Part shown: positions 7,074 to 17,032 of the stretch, one piece after another
How the letters are laid out: the number at the start of each line of letters is the position of its first letter
Numbering within the stretch: position 1 is the stretch's first letter
Origin: Geothrix sp. 21YS21S-4
Lineage (GTDB): Bacteria; Acidobacteriota; Holophagae; Holophagales; Holophagaceae
Assembly: GCF_030845995.1 (NCBI RefSeq)
Contig: NZ_CP132719.1
Location: 2,108,001-2,172,000, forward strand
DNA length: 64,000 nt
Direction of reading: 5' to 3'
Program-made: the position numbers and the translations under genes
Notes under the pieces: model-generated
The model's database searches: none
Told to the model about the DNA's origin: nothing
The model's input: only the letters and a program-made list of their open reading frames with translations

Positions 7074-7843
7074 GGCTTATCCTTGGTCTGAGGGCGGTTT
7101 TCCTGCTTCTGGGACGCTTCGTAGCGCTGGACGTCGGCGCGGCGGCTGGTGATCCACCAGATCCCCGCGAGCATCACGCTCCCGACGGTGACGACGTTCG
7201 GAATCTTCGACATGGCCCGGTTGGTGAGGACCGGCATGGGCGACTTCTCGAGCTGCGTGTCGAAGCCCAGCTTCTCGAAGGCCACGGGACTGATGTAGAG
7301 GATCGAGGTGCCGCCCACCTCGTCGGTGCCGTAGATCTTCGGCACGAACTTGGCGGGTTCCGCGCTGATCCGCTTGCGCGCTTCCTGCAGGAGTTCGTCC
7401 CGGTCGCCGAACAGCGTCGCGCCCGTGGGGCACGCTTCCGCGCAGGCGGGCTGGAGGCCCTTCGTGATGCGGGGCGCGCAGAAGATGCACTTCTGGATGC
7501 GGGGCTTGGTGCTGGCCCACTCGTAGCGCGGCACATGGAAGGGGCAGGCCTGCATGCAGTAGCGGCACCCGATGCACTTGCTGGCGTCGTAGAGGACGGG
7601 GCCCTCCGCCAGTTTCGTGAAGGCGGAGACGGGGCACACGGACACGCAGGTCGGCACGTCGCAGTGCTGGCAGAGGTGCCGGACGAAGACGCCGTCGTGC
7701 TCGCTGAGGGCCGTGTAGGCCGATGGCGACAGCCGCTTCTCCTCCCCCGGTTTCAGCTTGTTCTCCGTCTTGCATCCGTCCTGGCAGGCGTTGCAGCCTA
7801 TGCAGAGCGAGATGTCGATCAACATCGCCTTCTTTTGAGTCAT
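7070..7843 (-). CDS. 4Fe-4S ferredoxin-type electron transfer protein (HybA-like)
   Basis: This 257-residue electron carrier has sixteen cysteines arranged as four cubane clusters: CIGCNACQDGC, CQHCDVPTCVSVCP, CIGCRYCMQACP and CIFC...CAEACP. Near the C-terminus lies one membrane helix (about NVVTVGSVMLAGIWWI) followed by a basic tail. It resembles HybA/PsrB partners of NrfD proteins, but has no twin-arginine signal, so the clusters may face the cytoplasm. The ATG was preferred over an upstream TTG because GGAGAG sits just before it. It is the first gene of the operon with NrfD, heme kinase and receiver-H protein. Confidence 0.88.
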   Translation of the reverse strand: MTQKKAMLIDISLCIGCNACQDGCKTENKLKPGEEKRLSPSAYTALSEHDGVFVRHLCQHCDVPTCVSVCPVSAFTKLAEGPVLYDASKCIGCRYCMQACPFHVPRYEWASTKPRIQKCIFCAPRITKGLQPACAEACPTGATLFGDRDELLQEARKRISAEPAKFVPKIYGTDEVGGTSILYISPVAFEKLGFDTQLEKSPMPVLTNRAMSKIPNVVTVGSVMLAGIWWITSRRADVQRYEASQKQENRPQTKDKP

Positions 7844-8381
7844 CGGTCTCTCCAAGGGGAGCCGGCGGCCTTCCCCGGCGCCGCCGAACGGGGCGGTACC
7901 GTCCGGAGTCCGGCCGGGAGAACAGGGGCTGCGGAAGGGAACGGAAGAGAGACGCGATCAGCCGCCCGAAGATCGGCGTTGGCGCTTCGCGAACCATCCA
8001 TGTCCATGGATTTCCGTTCCTTCAATCGCTCGCGGGGGAAAGACCCGGAGGGATCCGGGAGAAAGATGCGCCGCGGCCCGACCATAGTCAACCCATTGGT
8101 AGCAATTAAAAATGACTCTATTGTCGTGTATAAGAATAAACCCCCACTAATTCACATCAACAGCCAGCCATGACGGGGCGTTAGGCTTAGATGTCCCGTC
8201 GCCGTCTCCATTCGTTTTTTTCGCCCGTCTCAATCGCCCCCAAGGTGGATTTTTTTCGTTTTGTGCGGCTATCAAGGGAGGCCTCGGTCCCTTTTGGAGA
8301 CATCCGCAGGTACAGAAAAAGGCCCCGCTCGCGCGGGGCCTTTCGTGGAGCGGCGCCGAAGGAGCCGCTGCCGGTAAGGGG
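7844..8381. other. Intergenic region upstream of the FeS-NrfD operon, non-coding
   Basis: About 540 bp separate the 4Fe-4S gene (reading left) from the 3' end of groEL. The stretch around 8095-8170 and 8205-8260 is clearly richer in A and T than its surroundings and is the likely promoter zone of the redox operon. The groEL terminator occupies the right end. I found no convincing gene, tRNA or palindromic operator here. On the minus strand TTGATG and TATACA are present, but 22 bp apart, too far for a standard promoter. Confidence 0.5.
8318..8343 (-). terminator. Rho-independent terminator of groES-groEL
   Basis: An 11-bp stem (AAAGGCCCCGC / GCGGGGCCTTT) has a 4-nt loop. On the minus strand it is followed by a run of T residues (TTTTTC). 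It sits about 40 bp after the groEL stop. Confidence 0.85.
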
Positions 8382-10326
<1,945 letters not shown>

Positions 10327-10370
10327 GGGATCTCCTCGAAAGGAAAAGGGGAAGGTATAGAGAGGAGCTG

Positions 10371-10397
10371 TTAGCACTCACCAACAGCGAGTGCTAA
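10371..10397. promoter_or_regulatory. CIRCE operator (HrcA binding site)
   Basis: TTAGCACTC and GAGTGCTAA are separated by exactly 9 nt, a perfect match to the consensus. It lies 45 nt upstream of the groES start. HrcA represses at this element and is released on heat stress; hrcA itself is not in the window. A TTGACG -35-like hexamer lies upstream (minus-strand reading, complement at 10423-10428), but the matching -10 is weak. Confidence 0.97.
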
Positions 10398-10529
10398 GAG
10401 ACTCGCATCGCCGCGCATCCACCGTCAAGTCGTATTTTTCAGAGATCCCTCACATCTTCGTCATTTGACTAATATTTTTTTATTTACTCAAATTCATATT
10501 CAAAGGCCCTCTGAAGTCAGTGCTGGGTG

Positions 10530-10535
10530 TAGCCT
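10530..10535 (+). promoter_or_regulatory. Candidate leaderless -10 box for the zinc-ribbon gene
   Basis: TAGCCT ends 7 nt before the ATG. No Shine-Dalgarno or TTG-type -35 hexamer is visible. It belongs to the recurrent TAnnnT-(6/7 nt)-ATG pattern of this window. Confidence 0.45.
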
Positions 10536-10542
10536 CAGACCC

Positions 10543-11241
10543 ATGGACCTGCTCCCCATCCTGCGCGATCTGCAAGCCACCCAGGACTACCTGGGCACCA
10601 TCCACCGCGACTTGGCCGCCCTTCCTCCGGATCTCGCCGCTCTGGAAGCCCGGATCAAGACCGCGGACAAGCAGATCGCCGACAAGACCAAGGCCCTCGA
10701 AACCGCCCGGACCCAGATCCAGACCAAATCCAAGGATCTGACCCTCGCCCAGAAGGAGGAGGATCGCGCCCGGGCCGCCCTCAAGACCGCCACCCAGAAG
10801 GTCCAATACACCGCCGCCATCCGCGACCTGGACGAGAAGGAGCGGCTGAAGGCCGCCATCGCCAAGCCCCTCAAGGCCCTGGAAAGCGAGGTTCAGACTC
10901 TGGGCCAAGCCCTGACGGACCTGGAGGCCGAGCGAACCGCCGCCAAGGCCCAATTCGACGAACTCCATGCCGTCTTCCTGGATGAGCACGCCAACCAGGT
11001 GGAGGGGCGGACCCTGTTGGAAGCCAAGCGGGCGGAGTTGGAGGCGAAGCTTCCGCCGCAGGAGGTCGCGCGCTTTCATCGCCTGGCCGGCGCCCGCCAG
11101 GGCAAGGCCGTGGTGCCCGTGGAAAACGGCACCTGCACCGGCTGCCGGGTGAAACTGCGCGGGCCTTTCCTCTTTCAGCTGAAGGAGGGCAAGACCCTCC
11201 TCGCCTGCGAATCCTGCCAGCGCATCCTGTTCCTCCCGTGA
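10543..11241 (+). CDS. Coiled-coil protein with C4 zinc ribbon (CT398/DUF164-like)
   Basis: A 232-residue cytoplasmic protein. Residues about 10-170 form a long Ala/Lys/Glu/Gln-rich antiparallel coiled coil. The C-terminus carries a zinc ribbon with two knuckles, CTGC and CESC, about 23 residues apart. This is the layout of the widespread CT398-like zinc-ribbon family, implicated in other bacteria in protein or RNA scaffolding; the precise role is unknown. The internal ATG was chosen over a longer frame because a TAGCCT box lies 7 nt before it and the upstream extension is AT-rich and non-conserved. Its stop overlaps the next start (GTGA). Confidence 0.8.
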   Translation: MDLLPILRDLQATQDYLGTIHRDLAALPPDLAALEARIKTADKQIADKTKALETARTQIQTKSKDLTLAQKEEDRARAALKTATQKVQYTAAIRDLDEKERLKAAIAKPLKALESEVQTLGQALTDLEAERTAAKAQFDELHAVFLDEHANQVEGRTLLEAKRAELEAKLPPQEVARFHRLAGARQGKAVVPVENGTCTGCRVKLRGPFLFQLKEGKTLLACESCQRILFLP

Positions 11242-11903
11242 ACCTGGTCGATCGCATCGCCGGACTGAAGCAGCGGCTCCGCTTGGCCTGCGAGGCGGCG
11301 GGGCGGGATCCGGAGCGCGTCGAACTGCTGCCGGTCTCCAAGCGGCAGCCGCTGACCCTGATCCGCGAGGCGGCGGCCCTGGGCTTCTCGCGCTTCGGCG
11401 AAAACTACGTCCAGGAAGGCGCAGACAAAGCCGCCGCCGAACCGGAATTGGCCTTTCTGCTGATCGGCCCGCTGCAGCGGAACAAGGCCAAGGCGGCCCT
11501 CCAGCACTTCCGCGAGATCCAGAGCCTCGACCGGCCCGAATTGGCGGAGCGCCTCCGCCGCCTCGCCGCGGAACTCCAGGTGGTGCGCCCGGTCTGGATC
11601 CAGGTGGACCTGTGGAATGAAGCCACCAAACTGGGTGGCTGTCCGGAAGCGGACCTGCCCGCGCTGCTGGCGGCCCTGGCGGGCGATCCGAACCTGCCGC
11701 TGCGCGGCCTGATGGCCATCCCTCCCCCGGAGGACGACGGCGCCTTCGCGCAACTCGCCGCGCTCCGGGATCGGCTCCAGCAGGATCTCGGCCACGCCCT
11801 CCTCCTCAGCATGGGAATGAGCTCCGACCTGGAAGCCGCCGTCCGCGCCGGCACCGACCAGGTCCGCATCGGCACGGCGTTCTTCGGCGAACGCGTCCAC
11901 TGA
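11238..11903 (+). CDS. PLP homeostasis protein, YggS family
   Basis: A pyridoxal-phosphate-binding protein of the alanine-racemase N-terminal fold (YggS/PROSC). It buffers PLP and affects amino-acid and vitamin B6 balance; no catalytic activity is established for the family. The 221-residue product shows the PLP lysine in LLPVSK (Lys35), GENYVQE, the LIGPLQRNK strand and the C-terminal SMGMSSDLEAAV...GTDQVRIGTAFFG phosphate-binding segment. The GTG start overlaps the preceding stop, which indicates coupling to the zinc-ribbon gene. Confidence 0.93.
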   Translation: MNLVDRIAGLKQRLRLACEAAGRDPERVELLPVSKRQPLTLIREAAALGFSRFGENYVQEGADKAAAEPELAFLLIGPLQRNKAKAALQHFREIQSLDRPELAERLRRLAAELQVVRPVWIQVDLWNEATKLGGCPEADLPALLAALAGDPNLPLRGLMAIPPPEDDGAFAQLAALRDRLQQDLGHALLLSMGMSSDLEAAVRAGTDQVRIGTAFFGERVH

Positions 11904-11972
11904 CTGCGGGGCATCTTTCCTTGGCGTCCCGGCGTCGGGCGGTGATCATTTCCGTTCAGCTCCGGAGCCCCC

Positions 11973-12401
11973 ATGACGACGATCAAGACCGACACCGCCT
12001 CGCTCCCCGTCTCCGCGGAGGCGCTGTACGCCTTCCTCTCCGACCTGTCGAAGCACCGGGCCTTCCTGGAGCCGGACGCCCAGAACTTCCAGGGTGAGCC
12101 CGATCGGCACAGCTACATCATCGAGGTCATGGGGATGAAGATGCCCCAGGAACTGGTGGTGAAGGAGCGCGTGCCCAATCAGAAGGTGGTCCTGGTTCCC
12201 GGCGGAAAGAAGCTCTTCGACCACGAACTGCGCTTCGAGATCGCCCCGGCCGGCGCGGGCAGCACCCTTCGCGTGGTGGACGAGGCCGACATCCCGATGA
12301 TGATGGCCATGATGGGCGCGGAGAAACTCCTGAAGGCCCAGCTGGACGCCGCCGTGGGGCGGATCCAGGGCCTGGCCGCGGCCGGCAAACTGGAAGGCTG
12401 A
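11973..12401 (+). CDS. SRPBCC (START-like) ligand-binding domain protein
   Basis: A 142-residue soluble protein whose opening, LPVSAEALYAFLSDLSKHRAFLEP, and single-domain size fit the SRPBCC/polyketide-cyclase-like helix-grip fold, which binds hydrophobic ligands in a deep cavity. The middle contains a Met-rich patch (IEVMGMKMPQ, DIPMMMAMMGAEK), consistent with a hydrophobic pocket. No catalytic residues can be assigned. It lies 70 bp after yggS and 21 bp before the DUF4139 gene. The ligand is unknown. Confidence 0.7.
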   Translation: MTTIKTDTASLPVSAEALYAFLSDLSKHRAFLEPDAQNFQGEPDRHSYIIEVMGMKMPQELVVKERVPNQKVVLVPGGKKLFDHELRFEIAPAGAGSTLRVVDEADIPMMMAMMGAEKLLKAQLDAAVGRIQGLAAAGKLEG

Positions 12402-12422
12402 ACCCCCTCGGACGGAGGTCCC

Positions 12423-13853
12423 ATGCGCGTCGCTCTGCTCGCCGCCCTTCCCGCCCTGCTCTCCGCCCAGGAGACGGCCACGACGCTGAAGGACCAGAAG
12501 GCCCTGGCGGTCACGATCTACAACGACAATCGGGCGCTGGTGAAGGACACCCGCGACGTGCGCCTGACGAAAGGCGAGACGCGGCTGGCGTTCCAGGACG
12601 TGGCCGCCCAGATCCGGCCGGAGACGGCGCTTCTGCGGAATCTCACGGCGCCGAAGGATTTCTGGGTGGCGGAGCAGAACTTCGACTTCGACCTGCTCAC
12701 GCCCCAGAAGCTGCTGGAGAAGTACGTCGGAGAGAAGGTCGTGGTGGTGCGGAGCGTCCAGAATGCGGACGGCGCCGGGGCGAAGGAGGTCCGCGAGGAG
12801 GCCACGGTCCTGGCCACCAACAGCGGCACCGTGCTCCAGTTCGCCGACCGCATCGAGACCACCGTGCCGGGGCGGATCGTCTTCCCCGGCGTGCCCGGCA
12901 ACCTCCGCGCCCGGCCCACCCTCGTCATCACCCTGCACAGCGGCATCGAGCGGGAACAGAAGCTGGAGCTGAGCTACCTCACCGGCGGCCTCTCCTGGCG
13001 CGCCGACTACGTGGCGAACCTCGCCACTGACGAGAAGACCCTCGACCTCAGCGGCTGGGTGACCCTCACCAACCAGGGCAGCGTCCCCTTTCCCAACGCC
13101 ACCCTCCAACTGGTGGCCGGGGATCTCAACCGGGCTCGGACACCTATGCCCGGTTCCGCGCCGGGGGGCATCGTGGGAAGCCTCATGAAGGCCGAGGCAG
13201 CTCCCCGCATGGCCGAAGAGAGCCTCTTCGAATACCACCTCTACACCCTCGACCGCCCCACTACGCTGGCGGCGAACCAGACGAAGCAGGTGGCCCTCCT
13301 GAGCGCGGCATCGGTGCCCGCGCGCAAGGAGTTCCTCCTGCAGGGACAGGACTACTACTACTCGGGAAGCTACGGGCTGGTGGAGGACAAGCGGAAGGTG
13401 GGCGTGTTCGTGGAGTTCGACAACAAGGAGGCGAGCCGCCTGGGGATGCCGCTGCCCAAGGGCGTCATCCGCGTCTACAAGCGCGACGGCGACGGCCGCG
13501 CCCAATTCGTGGGCGAGGACAATGTGGACCACACGCCGCAGAACGAGCGGGTGCGCCTCAAGCTGGGCGAAGCCTTCGACGTCACCGCCCGCCGCAAGCA
13601 GACGGACTACAAGAGCCTGGGAAAGCAGGGGAAGTTCGGTTCCGTCCACGAATCGGCCTTCGAAGTGGAGCTGAAGAACGCCAAGAAGGAACCCGTGACG
13701 GTGACGGTGCTGGAGCCCCTGCCGGGCGACTGGGAGGTGATCCAAAGCAGCCATCCCTGCACCAAATCCGCGGCCCACGAAGGGCGGTTCCAGGTGACGG
13801 TGCCCGCCGAGGGCCGTGCACTTCTCACCTACCGCGTGCGCGTGAAGTGGTGA
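12423..13853 (+). CDS. Secreted DUF4139 domain protein
   Basis: A 476-residue protein with a short signal peptide (MRVALLAALPALLSAQ). The body has the DUF4139 hallmark LSYLTGGLSWRADYVANL and a following beta-rich region (LDLSGWVTLTNQGSVPFPNATLQLVAGDLNR), ending in a C-terminal Ig-like segment (TVTVLEPLPGDWEVI). The family includes MuiA-like proteins and many uncharacterised periplasmic proteins; biochemical function is not known. A strong Shine-Dalgarno (GGAGG) precedes the ATG. Its stop overlaps the GTG of the frameshifted outer-membrane gene. Confidence 0.85.
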   Translation: MRVALLAALPALLSAQETATTLKDQKALAVTIYNDNRALVKDTRDVRLTKGETRLAFQDVAAQIRPETALLRNLTAPKDFWVAEQNFDFDLLTPQKLLEKYVGEKVVVVRSVQNADGAGAKEVREEATVLATNSGTVLQFADRIETTVPGRIVFPGVPGNLRARPTLVITLHSGIEREQKLELSYLTGGLSWRADYVANLATDEKTLDLSGWVTLTNQGSVPFPNATLQLVAGDLNRARTPMPGSAPGGIVGSLMKAEAAPRMAEESLFEYHLYTLDRPTTLAANQTKQVALLSAASVPARKEFLLQGQDYYYSGSYGLVEDKRKVGVFVEFDNKEASRLGMPLPKGVIRVYKRDGDGRAQFVGEDNVDHTPQNERVRLKLGEAFDVTARRKQTDYKSLGKQGKFGSVHESAFEVELKNAKKEPVTVTVLEPLPGDWEVIQSSHPCTKSAAHEGRFQVTVPAEGRALLTYRVRVKW

Positions 13854-14529
13854 ACCTCCGCTGCAGGAACAGGTTCCTTCTCGGCCTGCTCTGCCTGGCT
13901 CCGCTCGGATTGAGCGCCCAGGGAACCTCCGAGGTGATCGCGGGAGCGGCCCTGGCGGCGGTCGGGGAGTGGCATGTGGGAGTCACCCAGGCGCCCTCCG
14001 ACCTGCACGACTCCGTCACCGACGGGCGCAAGCGCGCCCTCGGTCTCGCCTTTCCATGCAAGCGGCCCCGGGGTGGCAGTTGCGTCCCCGCTACGACGAT
14101 GGCCTGTTCTCAAGGGCCCAGGTGGTTCAGAGCGCCTATGGCGCGGCTACGGTGAAAACGGCGATCAAGCAGCGCCACCTGGGGCTGGATGTGCTGTACG
14201 CCCCCGTGGCCGACCGCTTCGCCGCGAGCCGGCCCTTCGTCTATGGCGGGGCGGGGGTGGGGATCATGCGGACTTGGCATGAGCGCGTGCTCACCGGCTA
14301 TCTCAGGAGCCCCGGCCTTCCTGAACCGGCCCAAGAAGGGTCCTGGTCGGCGGCGGGGCGGATCGTCGCGGGAATCCAACTGCACCCGGCCCTGGGCGTC
14401 GAAGCCCAATTCCAATCCAGCAGCCACCACTTCGAGGAGCGCGACTACCGCGATACCTGCGTCACCTTGGGCGTGCGGATGTGGCCCGCCCTGCTGGTCA
14501 TCGGGAGGCCATTCAGCCGGGGCAATTGA
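13850..14529 (+). pseudogene. Outer-membrane beta-barrel-like protein, interrupted by a frameshift
   Basis: Reading from the GTG that overlaps the DUF4139 stop gives a signal peptide (FLLGLLCLAPLGLSAQ) and about 70 residues up to ALGLAF. At the TTT of 14051-14053 the frame breaks. One additional T would continue it into SMQAAPGWQLRPRYDDGLF and on to VYGGAGVGIMRTW...VTLGVRMWPALLV, which looks like a small opacity/OmpW-type porin barrel with alternating hydrophobic strands and GAGVG. Neither half is plausible alone. This is either a pseudogene, a sequencing or assembly error in a T homopolymer, or a slippery-site frameshift. The family is not firmly assigned. Confidence 0.7.
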
Positions 14530-14544
14530 TCCATACTGGCCCGC

Positions 14545-15309
14545 ATGCCTCTGCCCGCCCGTTTCCTCGCCCGCCTCCGGCGGCTGCCGCTGCGGTTGAG
14601 GGGAAGGCTGGGCGGCGGAACGGAAGGGACGCATCCTTCCACGTTCAAGGGCGCGGGGCTCACCTTCGTGGAGAACCGCCCTTACGTGCCGGGGGACGAC
14701 CCCCGCTTCATCAATTGGCCGCTGACGGCGCGGACGGGCGAACCCATCCTCAAGCGCTTCGAGAGCAGCCGGGATCTGGTGCTGTGGCTGGTGGTGGATC
14801 CGTCCCCCTCCATGTTCCTGGGCGATCCGGTATCGCCTCTGCGGTGGGCCCTGGAGCTGTGCGCCGCGGCCTGCGCCACCCTCCAGGCCACCGGGGATCG
14901 CATCGGGCTCGTAGTGCCCGGCGACGGCCGGACGCCCGCCCTCCGCCTCGTCCCCCGGCGAGGGCGGATCCACGGGCTCCGCATCCTGGAGACCCTCGCC
15001 GAGCGGGGGCCCTTCGTCCCCACGGAGGCCGCCTGGCGGGAGGCTCTGGGCCACTGGGGCGAGCACGGCAAGGGGCACCGCCTCTGGTTGTTCAGCAACG
15101 GCGCGGGGCTCCGCGGCCTGGCGCCGCTCCTCAAGCCCCTGGCCGCCCGGCATCGGCTGGTGTGGTTCGAACCCCGGGACCCCGAAAGCCGGAAAGCCGG
15201 GACTTGGCCGGATCCGGAATTCCCCCCCACCATCGAGCGGCAGCGATGGGACCTGCGGGAGGATCCCGTCGTGAAGCTGAACGCGTGGCTCCGGGCGGGA
15301 GGCGCATGA
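14545..15309 (+). CDS. DUF58 domain protein (Bat operon)
   Basis: DUF58 proteins are von Willebrand-A-like cytoplasmic proteins, normally encoded with a MoxR AAA+ ATPase and Bat VWA proteins. The 254-residue product has the conserved GGTEGTHPSTFKGAGLTFVE, YVPGDDPRFINW and RDLVLWLVVDPSPSM segments; the last resembles the metal-ion-dependent adhesion motif. No Shine-Dalgarno precedes the ATG; CATACT lies 7 nt upstream. It heads a four-gene operon with 4-bp overlaps. A moxR gene, usually immediately upstream, is absent. Confidence 0.88.
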   Translation: MPLPARFLARLRRLPLRLRGRLGGGTEGTHPSTFKGAGLTFVENRPYVPGDDPRFINWPLTARTGEPILKRFESSRDLVLWLVVDPSPSMFLGDPVSPLRWALELCAAACATLQATGDRIGLVVPGDGRTPALRLVPRRGRIHGLRILETLAERGPFVPTEAAWREALGHWGEHGKGHRLWLFSNGAGLRGLAPLLKPLAARHRLVWFEPRDPESRKAGTWPDPEFPPTIERQRWDLREDPVVKLNAWLRAGGA

Positions 15310-16079
15310 AAGCCGCCTTCCTCCTTCTCGCGGCGTGCGCGTCCCTCCCCGCCTCCCCCGCCTGGAAAGCGCCGGCCCAACTGAAGCTGGGAGACCTCCA
15401 GACCCTGGAACTGCGGGAGGAGGATCCGGCGAAGCCCGCCCTTCCCCGGCCCACCATGGAGGATCGCCTGGGGCCGCTGCGGGTTCGCGCAGTAGAACCC
15501 CTGGCCGACGGGCGGGGCTGGCGCTTTCGCGTCCAGGCCCTGGAGCCCGGCGTCGCGGTGGTCCCTCCCCTGGATCTGGGAAACGGCCAGCGGGCCCCCG
15601 GCTTGCGCCTTGAGGTTCCCCGCACGATCCCCTTCGGCGGGCCCTGGGTGGGATTCGGCGGGGGCAACGAGGATCTCCTCCCCGCCATCCCCTTTCCCTG
15701 GGCCTGGGCCTGTCTCGCGCTGGCGCCCCTCGTTCCCCTCGGGGCCTGGGGCTTCCATCGCTGGCGCCGGGCGTCCGCCGGACGCCGCCTGCACCGCGCC
15801 GTCCGGGCATTCCGCCGCCATTGGCCTCCTGAAAACCGGGATCGTCCGGCGCTGGACGCCGCCCACGACCTGGGCCGGGACCTGCTGTCTGCCCGGTTCG
15901 GGGAGGTCGCCCGCGCCTGGGGCCCGGCGGAATTCCAGGCCCGCAACCTGGGCCCCTGGGACCAGTGGGTCCGCAGCCTCGACGCGGCCCGGTTCGGGCG
16001 CACGGAGCCGCCCTTCCCTCCCGCCGACGCCCTGGCCGCGGCCCTGGACGCCCGGGGCGGGCGGGCGGACGCGCCATGA
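15306..16079 (+). CDS. Bat-operon membrane protein (DUF4381-like)
   Basis: A 257-residue protein with an N-terminal signal-like segment (MKAAFLLLAACASLPASPAW), a beta-rich periplasmic domain (residues about 20-110), one membrane helix (FPWAWACLALAPLVPLGAWGF) and a cytoplasmic helical C-terminal half rich in Arg/Ala. By position between DUF58 and BatA and by topology it resembles DUF4381-type proteins of Bat operons. The sequence match is weak, so the family label is tentative. Both ends overlap neighbours (ATGA), indicating coupling. Confidence 0.65.
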   Translation: MKAAFLLLAACASLPASPAWKAPAQLKLGDLQTLELREEDPAKPALPRPTMEDRLGPLRVRAVEPLADGRGWRFRVQALEPGVAVVPPLDLGNGQRAPGLRLEVPRTIPFGGPWVGFGGGNEDLLPAIPFPWAWACLALAPLVPLGAWGFHRWRRASAGRRLHRAVRAFRRHWPPENRDRPALDAAHDLGRDLLSARFGEVARAWGPAEFQARNLGPWDQWVRSLDAARFGRTEPPFPPADALAAALDARGGRADAP

Positions 16080-17032
16080 TCGGCCTCCGGTATCCCCTCC
16101 TCCTGCTGCTGGCAGTTCCCCTGGTGGGATGGGCCTGGCGCGCCGCCTACCGCTGGGGGATCCCCGCGTCGCGGCCCTCGGGCGCCTTGGCCCGACTCAC
16201 CGCCCACTGGCTCCCGCCGCTGGCGGCGCTGATTCTCGGGTTGGCCGCCGCGGGACCCGAATGGCGCCGCCCCATCCGGGGCGCGGCGCCCGTAGTGGAT
16301 TTCGCCGTGGTCCTCGACGGCAGCAGCAGCATGCGGATCCTGGACCGACCCGAGGAGAATCGCTGGACCGCGGCCCGGCGCCTGCTCGCGCAATTCGTCC
16401 GCCGCCGGCCCGACGACCGCTTCGCCCTCGTCCTGTTCAGCGCCCATCCGGTGACCCTGAGCCCCCTGACCGCGGACCACGCGCGCCTGCTCGGAACCCT
16501 CGCCCATTTGGACCTGGAGAGCCGGGACGACGGCACCGCCATCGGATCGGCCCTGATGACCGCCGTCCGCCGCCTGGAGGACAGCCCCGCCCGCAGCCGA
16601 GTGATCCTGCTGATCACCGACGGGGTGCAGAACCGCGGGCGGGTCACGCCGGGAGAGGCCGCGGAGGAGGCCCGCCGCAGCGGCATCCGCATCCACACCG
16701 TCGCCATCGGATCCACGGGCGAGAGCCTGGTTCCCCTGGAGGGCGGCGGTTTCGCCCGCCTGCGCGTGGAAGTGGACCACGCGGCCCTGGCTGAGGTCGC
16801 CCGCGCCACAGGCGGAGAATCCTTCAGCGCGGAGGACCCGGGCGGGCTGGCTCGCAGCCTGGCGGCGGTGGACCGCCTGGAGCGGACCCTCCTGCCCGTG
16901 GATCCGCCCACCGAGGGTCGCCCCCTGGCCCGCTGGTGCCTGGGGCTCGCCGCGCTCTTGATCGCGCCTCTGGCCGGCGACCTCGCCTTCAAGCGGGGCC
17001 GGCCGCGGCCCGCCTGGATGGAGGCGCCGTGA
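16076..17032 (+). CDS. batA: BatA-like VWA domain membrane protein
   Basis: A 318-residue protein with an N-terminal helix pair (YPLLLLLAVPLVGWAWR; WLPPLAALILGLAAAGP), a von Willebrand-A domain and a C-terminal helix (LGLAALLIAPLAGDLAF). The MIDAS metal site is present: DGSSSM, then the conserved Thr in DDGTAIGSAL and the Asp in LLITDGVQNRG. Bat proteins (Bacteroides aerotolerance) are thought to form membrane-associated complexes, possibly under MoxR control, that affect stress tolerance; mechanism is unsettled. It overlaps both neighbours by 4 bp. Confidence 0.88.
   Translation: MIGLRYPLLLLLAVPLVGWAWRAAYRWGIPASRPSGALARLTAHWLPPLAALILGLAAAGPEWRRPIRGAAPVVDFAVVLDGSSSMRILDRPEENRWTAARRLLAQFVRRRPDDRFALVLFSAHPVTLSPLTADHARLLGTLAHLDLESRDDGTAIGSALMTAVRRLEDSPARSRVILLITDGVQNRGRVTPGEAAEEARRSGIRIHTVAIGSTGESLVPLEGGGFARLRVEVDHAALAEVARATGGESFSAEDPGGLARSLAAVDRLERTLLPVDPPTEGRPLARWCLGLAALLIAPLAGDLAFKRGRPRPAWMEAP

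Noticed and set aside
8100-8160. Promoter with TTGATG and TATACA on the minus strand before the FeS gene
   Set aside because: The spacing is 22 bp; kept only as a note in the intergenic entry.
7844-8317. FNR-type site upstream of the redox operon
   Set aside because: Only single half-sites (TTGAT) are present, no palindrome.
10423-10428. Sigma-70 promoter of groES
   Set aside because: The TTGACG -35 is good but no acceptable -10 lies 16-18 bp downstream; not listed as a feature.
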